From assembly GCF_015595035.1 (NCBI RefSeq), contig NZ_JADNRN010000001.1, forward strand, positions 186,001-250,000: 64,000 bases of DNA, written 5' to 3'. The notes under the pieces were generated by a model, which worked only from the letters and a program-made list of their open reading frames with translations, was not told the origin of the DNA and searched no databases. The stretch comes from Marinibium conchae. GTDB lineage: Bacteria > Pseudomonadota > Gammaproteobacteria > Enterobacterales > Alteromonadaceae. A program made the position numbers and the translations under genes. Positions 1 to 8,383 of this stretch are shown here, one piece after another; within the stretch, counting starts at the first letter, position 1, and every line of letters starts with the position of its first letter.

Positions 1-7
1 ATAAGCT

Positions 8-463
8 TTATAAAGCTACTGTTCTTCCTTCAAAACGTTTGATAAATGATTCGATAGTGCGGCCATTACAAATAATGTTTGGGCTACTCAAGTCATGTTT
101 TTCAAGGGCTGCGTCAACACCAATTAGGACTGCATCGCGGCATACTTTTGATTCAGTCGCTTCATCAGTGATGAACTTCACTTTAGTAATTTTTTCAGGT
201 GTTACTGGTGTCGTTTTTTGGCTAAAGATTCTAGCAGCGCGTTCCAATGAGTAACCATTGCAGCTTAAGGTGCTTGTGAAGCGAGCAAAATTCTCACCGC
301 TGTTCTTAACCATGGTGCGTGCGGCCTCTAAGCCTTCAGTTGCTGCGGTAAAGCATACTTGTGTTTCGAAAGTTGAATCAGCAGGACGAAGTTGAACGTT
401 TGTTGCTGAAACTGACGATGCAAATACAGATGTAGCTAATGCGATAGATAATAGTGTTTTCAT
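8..463 (-). CDS. DUF3718-type secreted protein
   Basis: A 151-residue protein with a clear signal peptide (hydrophobic residues 4-20, small residues before the mature part), so it is exported to the periplasm or beyond. The mature part holds two similar halves. Each begins with a Cys followed by an Ala/Glu-rich helix and has a later Cys in a 'CNG' motif (about residues 37-69 and 108-132), then a helix ending in Arg-Phe. The paired Cys..CNG layout is what I recall for the DUF3718 family of Alteromonadales/Shewanella, whose function is unknown. The four cysteines could form two disulfides, one per half. It stands alone, tail facing the window edge; the start has only a weak ribosome site. Family call is from memory, without a search. 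Confidence 0.72.
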   Translation of the reverse strand: MKTLLSIALATSVFASSVSATNVQLRPADSTFETQVCFTAATEGLEAARTMVKNSGENFARFTSTLSCNGYSLERAARIFSQKTTPVTPEKITKVKFITDEATESKVCRDAVLIGVDAALEKHDLSSPNIICNGRTIESFIKRFEGRTVAL

Positions 464-932
464 TTTTTTTCCCAGTATTTAATGAATGTGTCGTTGTGTT
501 GATAAGTATACTAATGACTTTTTTGCAGAGATCCAGCCTTTTCTGTAATTTAATTACAGAAAAGTGCAAAAAATCTTGTTTTTAATCTTAAATCTGTAAT
601 TAAATTACTATTAATTCACCTTTTACGATATAAATTAATCTTTTAGTAACATCATCAACAAATTGTTTTTATTAATTCAGGCCATTAAAAATAAAGGTTT
701 GATGTTTAATGTGATAAATTATTCGTGATTGTTTTATTTTTGTAATAAAAGTACGGATTTTGGTTTTTTTGCGTTGATAGTTCAATAGATGTGCTGTGAG
801 CGCATAAGGAACTCAGCTTAGAAAGTGCTTGCTAAAAGATGTGTGGAATTGAGAGTTTTGAATTTAATAAAATAGTTAAGAAAAATGGCGGTATTTATTT
901 TTCTAACCGCCATATAGTTTGCTTGATGAAGC
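464..932. other. AT-rich intergenic region between the DUF3718 gene and rdgC
   Basis: About 470 bases without a convincing gene. It should hold the promoter of the leftward DUF3718 gene, and it contains the rdgC terminator at 880-913. The middle (about 560-780) is very AT-rich with no open frame that I would call. I see no RNA gene here. Confidence 0.6.
880..913 (-). terminator. Rho-independent terminator of rdgC
   Basis: Read on the minus strand, an 8-bp perfect stem (ATGGCGGT / ACCGCCAT at 906-913 and 885-892) with a 13-base AT-rich loop is followed by a run of T (A-run at 881-885 on the plus strand). It lies about 20 bases past the rdgC stop. Confidence 0.75.
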
Positions 933-1832
933 TTATTGTTCGGAGTCAATCTCAAAAATATCACGTAAGGCTTTAGCCAGTTCAACGACTTCTGCCGACA
1001 TTAGGGTGAAATCAGCATCTAATTTGGCGTTAATTTCATCCTTGGGAATATCTTCGTTTTGTTCTTTTACTACATCGGTGAATTTTAGACGTTTAACTGA
1101 TAAGTCTTCACCTAGAATACAGGTGAGCCTATCTTGCCAAGCCAGTGCAATTTTCTGCACTAACATTCCGGATTGTAAATGAGCCAACATTTCATCAGCG
1201 TCTAAGTCTTGAGATTTGCAACGTATCACAGCACCATCTTCTGAAGGCGATTTAAATTCAGCCTCGTCTAAGATTTCTATATCGGCAGGACTGTCTTGAA
1301 GTATCCAAGAGGTGAGAATTTCTTGTTTACTATTTTTTGCAAAAGGCACAACAGGCAATGATCCTATACACTTCCTAACGCAAGCAAGGAATGCTTCAGC
1401 TGCGCCATCAGAGCTAGCATCAACAGCAACCAAGTTGTCTTTAAGTGAGATAAAACCATGGGTGCTACTGTTTTTTGTAAAGGCTTGCGGCAGCAAACGG
1501 TGCACAATTTCTTGCTTCAAGTCTTGTTGCTGTTTTTTGGCCACGGGCGACCCAGTTTCCTTTTCAATTTGTGCAACTTTTTCGGCAAGTTCATTATTGA
1601 TAACAGAAGCGGGTAGGATGCGATCTTGTTTTTTTAACACTAACCAAAAGCGATTGTCGGTTTTGTGAAAAAGCATGTCACTATTTCTAAAAGGCGAGGT
1701 CCAACCCATGGTCGCTAGGTCTTGAGAACCGCAAGGGCGAAAGGACATACTCTCTAGCTGTGTTTGAAGTTCGTCATCGCTTAGTTCGATACTGGAAGTG
1801 AGTTGATATAATTTGAGATTTTTAAACCACAT
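933..1832 (-). CDS. rdgC: Recombination-associated protein RdgC
   Basis: RdgC is a ring-shaped DNA-binding protein that limits RecA-dependent recombination and acts on the nucleoid. The product starts MWFKNL and carries the family's recognisable blocks: 'FRPCGSQDLATMGW' near the N-terminus, 'LPVVPF' in the middle, 'RLKFTDVVKEQNEDI' and 'DADFTLM' near the C-terminus. These match E. coli RdgC closely along its whole length (299 residues here against about 303). The frame stays open upstream to an ATG at 1877 and there is another ATG at 1838, but the family begins at MWFKNL, so 1832 is chosen. An AGAG stands 11 bases upstream of it. The gene is single, with its own terminator. Confidence in identity is very high; the start is uncertain by two codons. 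Confidence 0.96.
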   Translation of the reverse strand: MWFKNLKLYQLTSSIELSDDELQTQLESMSFRPCGSQDLATMGWTSPFRNSDMLFHKTDNRFWLVLKKQDRILPASVINNELAEKVAQIEKETGSPVAKKQQQDLKQEIVHRLLPQAFTKNSSTHGFISLKDNLVAVDASSDGAAEAFLACVRKCIGSLPVVPFAKNSKQEILTSWILQDSPADIEILDEAEFKSPSEDGAVIRCKSQDLDADEMLAHLQSGMLVQKIALAWQDRLTCILGEDLSVKRLKFTDVVKEQNEDIPKDEINAKLDADFTLMSAEVVELAKALRDIFEIDSEQ

Positions 1833-2219
1833 AGTCATTTGCTCTGATATGTAAAAAAGATGCGCGCACTCTATCAATCAGACCTCCAAATATCAAAAGC
1901 ATTTTCAAGTGAATTTTCAATGTAGACACAATAATTGACTGTGGTCATAAGCGGGAAAGTAACTGAGACGACAAGTTAAATGGTGTGTCCTGATAAAGTG
2001 CGATTTAGTCAGAAATGGAACTTATTGGCGTGTCTTGATAATAGCCAGAGTGAGTGTTTGCTTGTCATAATTCTTGGTAATGGCGCAAGTAAACGCTAAT
2101 ATGAGAGGGTAATATTGAGTTTTCATGTCGAAAATGCATGAAAAATGATTATTTCTGTTCTTTTTGGTGAACTTTAATAAAAATGTCACACATTACTCTA
2201 ATAATAGCGAGCTCTTACT
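1833..2219. other. Intergenic region with the phoB promoter
   Basis: The region between the divergent rdgC and phoB genes holds the Pho-box promoter described at 2172-2205. It also contains a near-identical 12-mer GTGTCYTGATAA twice (1985-1996 and 2030-2041), whose meaning is unknown. No small gene is evident. Confidence 0.5.
2172..2205 (+). promoter_or_regulatory. Pho-box-like promoter of phoB
   Basis: Two 7-base units 11 bases apart, CTTTAAT (2172-2178) and ATGTCAC (2183-2189), separated by AAAA, resemble the PhoB-binding direct repeat CTGTCAT-N4-CTGTCAT. A -10-like TAATAAT (2199-2205) follows 9 bases after the repeat. That is the usual place, since a Pho box replaces the -35 element. This suggests autoregulation of phoB. 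The same architecture is seen at 5392 and 11151. Match is by eye. Confidence 0.55.
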
Positions 2220-2237
2220 ATGTCACGAGTACAACCC

Positions 2238-2927
2238 ATGTCGCGCACAATTTTGTTAGTGGAAGATGAAGCTCCGATCAGAGAGATGTTATCTTTTATT
2301 TTGCAGCAAGCAGGCTTCTCTGTTGTAGAGGCCGAGGACTTCGATATTGCCCTTGAAAAAGTGCAGGAACCTTATCCCGATCTTATTCTACTCGATTGGA
2401 TGCTACCTGGCGGCAGTGGCGTACAACTGGCGAAAAAGTTGAAGCAACACGAGTTTACCCGAGATATTCCAGTGATTATGCTAACAGCTCGTGGCGAAGA
2501 GGACGATAAGATCAGAGGTTTGGAGGCTGGTGCCGACGACTATGTTACCAAGCCTTTTTCGCCCAAAGAACTTGTCGCTCGCATCAAGGCTGTGATGCGT
2601 CGCGTCACGCCTACTAGTAAAGAAGAGCCAATAGAATTTAACGGTCTAATACTTGAGCCTATTTCACATCGGGTGAGTGCACATGGCGATGCCATCGATA
2701 TGGGGCCAACCGAATTTAAGTTACTTCATTTCTTTATGACTCACGCTGAGCGTGTCTATAGCCGCGAACAATTACTCGATAACGTATGGGGAACCAACGT
2801 CTATGTTGAAGATCGCACGGTCGATGTACATATTCGCCGTCTGCGCAAAGCACTATCTCAACATGGTCATGATGCCATGGTACAAACTGTGAGGGGCGCT
2901 GGATACCGCTTTTCGAGTAAAATATAG
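2238..2927 (+). CDS. phoB: Phosphate regulon response regulator PhoB
   Basis: OmpR-family DNA-binding regulator that activates phosphate-starvation genes by binding Pho boxes. Receiver domain: '[13 protein letters not shown]' at the N-terminus, phosphoacceptor Asp53 in '[13 protein letters not shown]', conserved Lys in '[10 protein letters not shown]'. The C-terminal winged helix carries '[14 protein letters not shown]' and 'VRGAGYRF'. The '[11 protein letters not shown]' opening is typical of true PhoB rather than OmpR relatives. An in-frame ATG lies upstream at 2220. The start at 2238 is preferred because it matches the PhoB N-terminus and because the predicted transcript would begin near 2212, leaving no room for a ribosome site before 2220. 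The stop abuts the phoR start, so the two are translationally coupled. Very likely autoregulated through the repeat at 2172. Confidence 0.95.
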   Translation: MSRTILLVEDEAPIREMLSFILQQAGFSVVEAEDFDIALEKVQEPYPDLILLDWMLPGGSGVQLAKKLKQHEFTRDIPVIMLTARGEEDDKIRGLEAGADDYVTKPFSPKELVARIKAVMRRVTPTSKEEPIEFNGLILEPISHRVSAHGDAIDMGPTEFKLLHFFMTHAERVYSREQLLDNVWGTNVYVEDRTVDVHIRRLRKALSQHGHDAMVQTVRGAGYRFSSKI

Positions 2928-4235
2928 ATGTACTACCCTCGTTCTTGGTCAAAAAGTATTATCAGGCTATCGGTGTATGTCGGCCTGATTGTGCTGCTTG
3001 GTCTATACGTGGGTAATGTCACCTTAGTACTATTAATTGCATCCCTAACGCTACTTACCTTCAACTACTTGCACCTCTACCGACTTACTAAATGGTTATG
3101 GGAAAGTAGAAAAATGTCTCCACCTTCAGCGCCAGGTGTTTGGGAGCATGTATATGAGGGGATCTATCACCTTCAGCGTAGAAATAGAAACAAGCGCCGC
3201 AACTTGGGCGAACTTGTAAAACGCTTTCGTGAGGGTTCAGAAGCCCTTCCTGATGCGGTCGTTGTCGTTGATGATGAAGCCCGTATTGTATGGTGCAACC
3301 GCCATGCTCGCATTGAGATGGGCTTCAAGTGGCCCGATGATAATGGTCGGCGAATTGATAATCTAATTCGTCACCCAGACTTCATCAATTATTTCCATTC
3401 GGGTGACTATCAATATCCGATTGAAATTCCTGCTCCAACGAACCCGAACAAGACTTTTGAATATCGGATCATGGCCTATGGCGAAGACCAATTGCTGTTG
3501 ATTGTTCGTGATGTATCGCGTGTGTCTCAATTAGAGGAAATGCGCAAAGATTTCGTGGCCAATGTATCGCATGAGTTACGCACGCCGCTTACTGTTATCA
3601 ATGGCTATCTAGAGGTGCTTTCGGATAACGATAGTGACCAAGGCCCATTCATTAATAAAGCAATGAGCGAAATGGGTACGCAAACTCAACGCATGCAGGC
3701 GCTGATTGAGGACTTACTCATATTATCTCGTATTGAATCTTCTTCTGAACGCATTTATGAAAAGACGATCGATATGAAGGCCATGTTTGATCTTATAGAA
3801 ATGGAAGCTGCCGCCTTAAATAAAGAAAAGAAACACAAAATTACCTTTAAGATAGACAATAAACTACGCATTTTTGGTGTTGAAACTGAGATGCGCAGTG
3901 CCTGTTCTAATTTGATTTTCAATGCTATTCACTACACACCGGAAGGGGGTGAAATAAAGGTGCATTGGAAAGCGAAAGGCGGGGGGGCCTACTTTGCCGT
4001 TATTGATAATGGTGATGGCATAGAAAGCAAGCATCTACGAAGGTTAACCGAACGTTTTTATCGAGTAGACAAAGCGCGTTCAAGAAAGACTGGAGGCTCA
4101 GGTTTGGGGCTATCTATCGTTAAACATGTATTAAATCACCACAATTCCTTTTTGAATATTGAGAGTAAAGTTGGCAAGGGCAGTGAGTTTTCTTTTATAC
4201 TGCCCGAAGAGTTAATCTACGAATCGCAACGCTAA
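2928..4235 (+). CDS. phoR: Phosphate regulon sensor histidine kinase PhoR
   Basis: Membrane sensor kinase partner of PhoB, 435 residues. Two close hydrophobic segments at about residues 10-45 anchor it with almost no periplasmic part, as in other PhoR proteins, which sense phosphate status through Pst/PhoU rather than directly. A PAS-like region follows (about 100-190: 'LPDAVVVVDDEARIVWCN'). Then come the HisKA box 'FVANVSHELRTPL' with the phospho-His, the N box 'NLIFNAIHYTPEGG', the G1 box 'DNGDGIE' and the G2 box 'GGSGLGLSIVKH'. It starts directly after the phoB stop (TAG then ATG). Length and domain order are normal for the family. Confidence 0.95.
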   Translation: MYYPRSWSKSIIRLSVYVGLIVLLGLYVGNVTLVLLIASLTLLTFNYLHLYRLTKWLWESRKMSPPSAPGVWEHVYEGIYHLQRRNRNKRRNLGELVKRFREGSEALPDAVVVVDDEARIVWCNRHARIEMGFKWPDDNGRRIDNLIRHPDFINYFHSGDYQYPIEIPAPTNPNKTFEYRIMAYGEDQLLLIVRDVSRVSQLEEMRKDFVANVSHELRTPLTVINGYLEVLSDNDSDQGPFINKAMSEMGTQTQRMQALIEDLLILSRIESSSERIYEKTIDMKAMFDLIEMEAAALNKEKKHKITFKIDNKLRIFGVETEMRSACSNLIFNAIHYTPEGGEIKVHWKAKGGGAYFAVIDNGDGIESKHLRRLTERFYRVDKARSRKTGGSGLGLSIVKHVLNHHNSFLNIESKVGKGSEFSFILPEELIYESQR

Positions 4236-4243
4236 GGTCGCCC

Positions 4244-5344
4244 GTGAGTATTCAATCAGGCAAACATCATCTTCATGTTAAGTGGCGCCATTATGCCATG
4301 CTTGTCGGTGTCATCTTTTTCGCTTTGCTGGCGTTGAGTAAGCACAGCATTGCCAAGCAATATGCTCCTAGCCAAAGCCAAAGCCAAGAAAGAGAAATCG
4401 ATTTGCCTCCAGAAATGCTTCCACTCCCCAAAAATTTAGCGCGAAGTAAGACCTTAGCTGGCGTGTACGGCAATATTTCCTCGGTTGGTTCCGACACCTT
4501 AGCCAACTTAATATCATTGTGGGCCGAAGCCTTTAAGACCGAATATCCACACGTGAAGTTTCAATTACAGGCCTCTGGCTCAGCAACTGCACCGCAAGCA
4601 CTTACGCAAGGTACCGCGACCATTGGTCCTATGTCGAGAGCCTTAACTGCAAATGAAATTAGTCAATTCACCCGTCGATATGGCTATCCGCCAACTACTA
4701 TTATCGTTGCAGTTGATGCAATCGCCATTTATGTTGAAAAGAATAACCCGATTGAAAGACTCTCGTTACAGCAAGTTGATGCGCTATTTTCGTCAACTCG
4801 CTTCTGTGGCTCTTCCATCCGCATCAATAAGTGGCGCGATCTTGCTGTCTCCAAGTTTGGTGATGCTCGCGAAGTGCTGTTGTATGGTCGAAACTCAGCT
4901 TCGGGTACTTACGATTTATTCAAACAGCAAGCGCTTTGCGATGGCGATTATAAGGCACGAGTAAACGAATTACCGGGTTCAGCATCGGTAGTGTTGTCGA
5001 TTGCATCGTCGGTCGGAGGATTGGGTTACGCCGCAATGGGTTACGTTGACGAGAATGTGAAAGCCCTGTCTGTAGGTGTACCAATGAAAGGTCAAGATGG
5101 CAGTGTTGAACTAGAGTATATTGCACCAACGCTCGCTAATATCACTTCAGGAAAATACCCATTTTCTCGCTACCTTTACATCGTTGTTAATAAGGAGCCG
5201 GGTAAAGCCTTGCCTGTGCTCGAACGCGCTTTTTTACGCTTCATTTTGTCTGAAAAGGGGCAGGAAATGGTTGCTGATAATAAATATTATCCGATTAATC
5301 AAGAGCTTAGGGTTAAGCAGCTTAGTCTTATTGAAGCTCCCTGA
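4244..5344 (+). CDS. PstS-family phosphate-binding protein
   Basis: A 366-residue periplasmic-binding-protein-like product with a single N-terminal hydrophobic segment (about residues 15-37) that could be a signal peptide or an anchor. The mature part has the phosphate-binding family hallmarks: 'SVGSDTL' near the start, 'ASGSATAPQAL' and 'IGPMSR', then 'GRNSASGTYDLFK', where main-chain and Ser/Thr groups cradle phosphate in PstS. It starts at a GTG with a TAAGG ribosome site that overlaps the phoR stop, so it is cotranscribed with phoBR. No pstCAB genes are in the window. It may therefore feed a transporter encoded elsewhere or serve as a binding/sensing accessory. An extra Ser/Gln-rich stretch (about 42-50) precedes the fold. 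Confidence 0.85.
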   Translation: MSIQSGKHHLHVKWRHYAMLVGVIFFALLALSKHSIAKQYAPSQSQSQEREIDLPPEMLPLPKNLARSKTLAGVYGNISSVGSDTLANLISLWAEAFKTEYPHVKFQLQASGSATAPQALTQGTATIGPMSRALTANEISQFTRRYGYPPTTIIVAVDAIAIYVEKNNPIERLSLQQVDALFSSTRFCGSSIRINKWRDLAVSKFGDAREVLLYGRNSASGTYDLFKQQALCDGDYKARVNELPGSASVVLSIASSVGGLGYAAMGYVDENVKALSVGVPMKGQDGSVELEYIAPTLANITSGKYPFSRYLYIVVNKEPGKALPVLERAFLRFILSEKGQEMVADNKYYPINQELRVKQLSLIEAP

Positions 5345-5391
5345 AAAGCACGATAAGCCTCATTATATGAAACTTTTGTGACAATATGGTC

Positions 5392-5425
5392 ATGTAACAT
5401 AACTGTCACTTACATCGCGTACTCT
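5392..5425 (+). promoter_or_regulatory. Pho-box-like repeat upstream of the duplicated lipoprotein gene
   Basis: ATGTAAC (5392-5398), ATAA, then CTGTCAC (5403-5409) gives two units 11 bases apart. The second matches the Pho-box unit exactly and the first at 5 of 7 positions. A weak -10 (TACTCT, 5420-5425) lies at the expected distance. The downstream sequence CTCTCCTTT resembles CTCTATCCTTT after the box at 11151, suggesting similar promoters. Confidence 0.5.
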
Positions 5426-5476
5426 CCTTTCAAATTCTGATAGTTATTATTATTTGTCGATGTTTTGGAGATTCAA

Positions 5477-8275
5477 ATGAAATTAAACGGACTATTTAAA
5501 GTTTCTGTTTTGGCCGCCACTATGGCGCTTACTGCATGTGGTGGGGATATCAATATATCCGAAGGCGATATTATTGATAACAGTGACAACAGTGTTGTTA
5601 ACAACAATGGTGGTTCCGATTCTGGCAATGGCGGCGATTCAGGTACTGGTGATGAGTCAAAGCCAGGTACGGTCAACACTGCATTATCCACAGAAGTATC
5701 GACAGCGCTAGGGCAAACTGTAGAAGTGCGAGAGCTAAGCGGGCGCTTGCTAGCAGATAGTACAAATAATGGTGTTATTAGCCTGACTAACGATACAGTA
5801 TGGGCGCTTACTGGCCCAGTTTTTGTTGGTAACGATAATGCCGACAACGTAAGTTTAGAAATCGAAGAAGGAACAATAATTTTCGGAAGCCAAGGTGCTG
5901 ACTACCTTGTTGTGAGTCGGGGCTCTGAAATAGAGGCCATCGGTACTTCCTCTTCACCGATAATATTCACCTCATATAATGATGTTATTGGTTCTACTGT
6001 TCAAGCTGGGCAGTGGGGCGGGCTCATCATACTGGGTAATGCGCCTACCACAAAATGCCCACAAGATGGTACCGAGTGTTCTCTTCAAGTTGAAGGTGCA
6101 GAAAACGGCGCTGTTTTTGGTGGTACCGATGACAACGATGACTCAGGTACCCTCAACTATGTAGTTGTAAAATATGCGGGTTTTGAGATTGCGCCCGACA
6201 ACGAATTAAATGGTATCACTTTTGGTGGAGTAGGTTCTGGTACTACCATCGATTTTCTACAAGTGCATGCAAACGCTGATGACGGCATTGAATTCTTTGG
6301 TGGTTCGGTAAATGCCAAGCACGTTGTCCTAACATCTATTCAAGATGATAGTGTTGATTGGGATAACGGCTACATGGGTAAGCTACAATATGTCTATGTC
6401 GAGCATGCTGCTGATGGTACTGATGCTAATCGCGGTATCGAAGGTGATGGCGATGGTGGTGATGGCACTGCTTTTTCTCAACCAAAAATAGCCAACCTTA
6501 CAATTATCGGTAACGGTTTCGACACTGCTGACGCAGATTCTGAAGGGGTGTTACTTCGCGATCAAACCGGTGCAAATATCATTAATATGCTGGTGACTGG
6601 CCCTGAAGGTATGGGTGAATGTTTAGAAGTAGACTTTGATGAAACTGCTCAGGCAAACCTCAGCGATGGTGATATTACGATCACGCATTCAGTAATTGCT
6701 TGTTCTACTCCTTTTGCGTTTACTGAAAACGATGTGAATTTAGAGACATGGTTTACTAATGATCAAGCCGACAACGACTTGATTGCCTTCGCCGACCGAG
6801 CCAATGTCGGTCTCAATGCTGACGGCACGCTTACTTCGCAAAGTGCTCTATTAACCAGCGGCGGTAATGCATCAAATCTTGATACTTTCTTTGAAGCGAA
6901 TACCTTCATTGGTGCAATCGGTGCTGATGACTGGCGTGAAGGTTGGGCCTTTGGTTTTGGCGGTGGTGAAGTAGGTGTGGTTGCCTCTGCTTCTGGCTGC
7001 CCAGCAGGCACTACTGCTATTCAAGCAGTTGATGGTGTGACCAATACTTGTGAGGTGTCAGGTAGAATAAGCAGCGACCTTCGCTTAACCGCCGGTAATC
7101 ACTACGCTTTATCTGGTGCAGTATTTGTCGGTAACGATAATACAGACAACACCACGTTGACGATAGAGCCTGGTGTGGTGGTTTATGGTAGCTCTGGTGC
7201 TGACTACTTAGTCATCACTCGTGGCTCTCAAATAAATGCTAATGGTACGGCATCTTCGCCTATTACATTTACCTCGCGCCAACACATTGCAAATGGTGTG
7301 GAAGCTGGCCTTGATAATGGTACTGCCGGTCAGTGGGGTGGTTTGATCATTCTCGGAAATGGTACTTCTACGAAGTGTCCACAAGACGGCACAGCGTGTT
7401 CGTTACAAGTTGAAGGCGCACAAGAAGGCACAGTATTTGGTGGCACTGATGATAGTGATAACTCAGGTACATTGCGCTACGTTCGCGTGATGCACGGTGG
7501 TTTTGAGGTAGCACCTGACAACGAACTGAACGGAATTACTTTCGGTGCTGTTGGCTCTGCAACGACGATTGAGTACTTACAAGTACACAAAAATGCCGAC
7601 GATGGTGTTGAGTTCTTCGGTGGTGCAGTGAACGCGAAATACTTGGTTCTTACTGATATTCAAGACGATAGCGTCGACTGGGATAATGGTTACACGGGTA
7701 ATATGCAGTTTGTGTTAGTTCGACACGCGACTGATAACTCCGATGCTAACCGTGCGATTGAAGGTGATGGTGACGGTGGTCAAGGAACTGCCTTTTCGAA
7801 TCCAACAGTAGCCAACATGACTATCATAGGAAATGCTTTCGATACCGCAGACGCTGATTCTGAAGGGGTCTTATTAAGAGACCAAACAAATGCTCAATTA
7901 TATAACTTTGTGGTGACCGGGCCGGCAGAAATGGGCGAGTGTTTTGAAGCAGATTTATCTGATGGTGATACAACACTTGAGCAAAACATGGATGGAACGG
8001 CTACTACGCAGTTGGTGTTTCAGTCATCGGTATTGGCCTGTTCAGAGAATATTAACGACTCAGGCACGTTTAACCAAACTACATGGTTTATGGCACAAAC
8101 AGGCAACTCAATGGCTGCTAACCAAACTGCAGTGTTAAACGGTATCTTCACTATCGATACCACTACACCTACAGATGTGAGCACGCTTGACTCCTTCTTT
8201 ACACCCGTTGATTTCATTGGTGCGGTGAAAGATGCAGATAACGATTGGACGGCTGATTGGACAGTTGGTTTATAA
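5477..8275 (+). CDS. Secreted beta-rich lipoprotein made of two tandem copies
   Basis: A 932-residue protein with a lipoprotein signal: lipobox 'LTAC' followed by Gly, then an Asn/Asp/Ser/Gly-rich linker. The rest is a tandem duplication of a ~430-residue unit (about 80-505 and 515-930). Each copy repeats in order 'FVGNDN', 'GADYLV', 'GQWGGLIILGN', 'KCPQDGT.CSLQVEGA', 'VFGGTDD', 'APDNELNGITFG', 'NADDG.EFFGG.VNAK', 'QDDS.DWDNGY', 'IEGDGDGG', 'FDTADADSEGVLLRDQT', and a final 'FIGA...W..G' motif. The repetitive beta pattern and abundant Asp/Gly suggest a parallel beta-helix, perhaps calcium-binding. Each copy has Cys pairs. Start: ATG at 5477 with GGAG seven bases upstream; a TTG at 5465 is rejected. 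Relatives are often beside TonB receptors, so surface capture of a substrate for the next gene's receptor is plausible. Exact function unknown. Confidence 0.85.
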   Translation: MKLNGLFKVSVLAATMALTACGGDINISEGDIIDNSDNSVVNNNGGSDSGNGGDSGTGDESKPGTVNTALSTEVSTALGQTVEVRELSGRLLADSTNNGVISLTNDTVWALTGPVFVGNDNADNVSLEIEEGTIIFGSQGADYLVVSRGSEIEAIGTSSSPIIFTSYNDVIGSTVQAGQWGGLIILGNAPTTKCPQDGTECSLQVEGAENGAVFGGTDDNDDSGTLNYVVVKYAGFEIAPDNELNGITFGGVGSGTTIDFLQVHANADDGIEFFGGSVNAKHVVLTSIQDDSVDWDNGYMGKLQYVYVEHAADGTDANRGIEGDGDGGDGTAFSQPKIANLTIIGNGFDTADADSEGVLLRDQTGANIINMLVTGPEGMGECLEVDFDETAQANLSDGDITITHSVIACSTPFAFTENDVNLETWFTNDQADNDLIAFADRANVGLNADGTLTSQSALLTSGGNASNLDTFFEANTFIGAIGADDWREGWAFGFGGGEVGVVASASGCPAGTTAIQAVDGVTNTCEVSGRISSDLRLTAGNHYALSGAVFVGNDNTDNTTLTIEPGVVVYGSSGADYLVITRGSQINANGTASSPITFTSRQHIANGVEAGLDNGTAGQWGGLIILGNGTSTKCPQDGTACSLQVEGAQEGTVFGGTDDSDNSGTLRYVRVMHGGFEVAPDNELNGITFGAVGSATTIEYLQVHKNADDGVEFFGGAVNAKYLVLTDIQDDSVDWDNGYTGNMQFVLVRHATDNSDANRAIEGDGDGGQGTAFSNPTVANMTIIGNAFDTADADSEGVLLRDQTNAQLYNFVVTGPAEMGECFEADLSDGDTTLEQNMDGTATTQLVFQSSVLACSENINDSGTFNQTTWFMAQTGNSMAANQTAVLNGIFTIDTTTPTDVSTLDSFFTPVDFIGAVKDADNDWTADWTVGL

Positions 8276-8314
8276 ATTGGACTTCACGAGAGTCGTTCCA
8301 CAATAAAGATAAAA

Positions 8315-8342
8315 CAAATGCGTTACTAAAGTAGCGCATTTG
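8315..8342. terminator. Strong hairpin between lipoprotein and receptor genes
   Basis: A 12-bp stem (8315-8326 with 8331-8342, one G-T pair) closed by a TAAA loop. No T-run follows, so it may be an attenuator, a processing site or an RNA-stabilising hairpin rather than a full terminator. It sits 39 bases past the lipoprotein stop and 41 before the receptor start. Confidence 0.5.
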
Positions 8343-8383
8343 CCTATTTAAGATACACAGTTTTCGCAGTATATGAGGTTAAT

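Noticed and set aside
2062-2079. A second Pho box (TTGTCATAATTCTTGGTA)
   Set aside because: The first unit fits but the second does not, and its distance from phoB is larger than that of the better site at 2172.
5465-5476. TTG start four codons before the lipoprotein ATG
   Set aside because: The ribosome site GGAG lies within these codons, so translation must begin at 5477.
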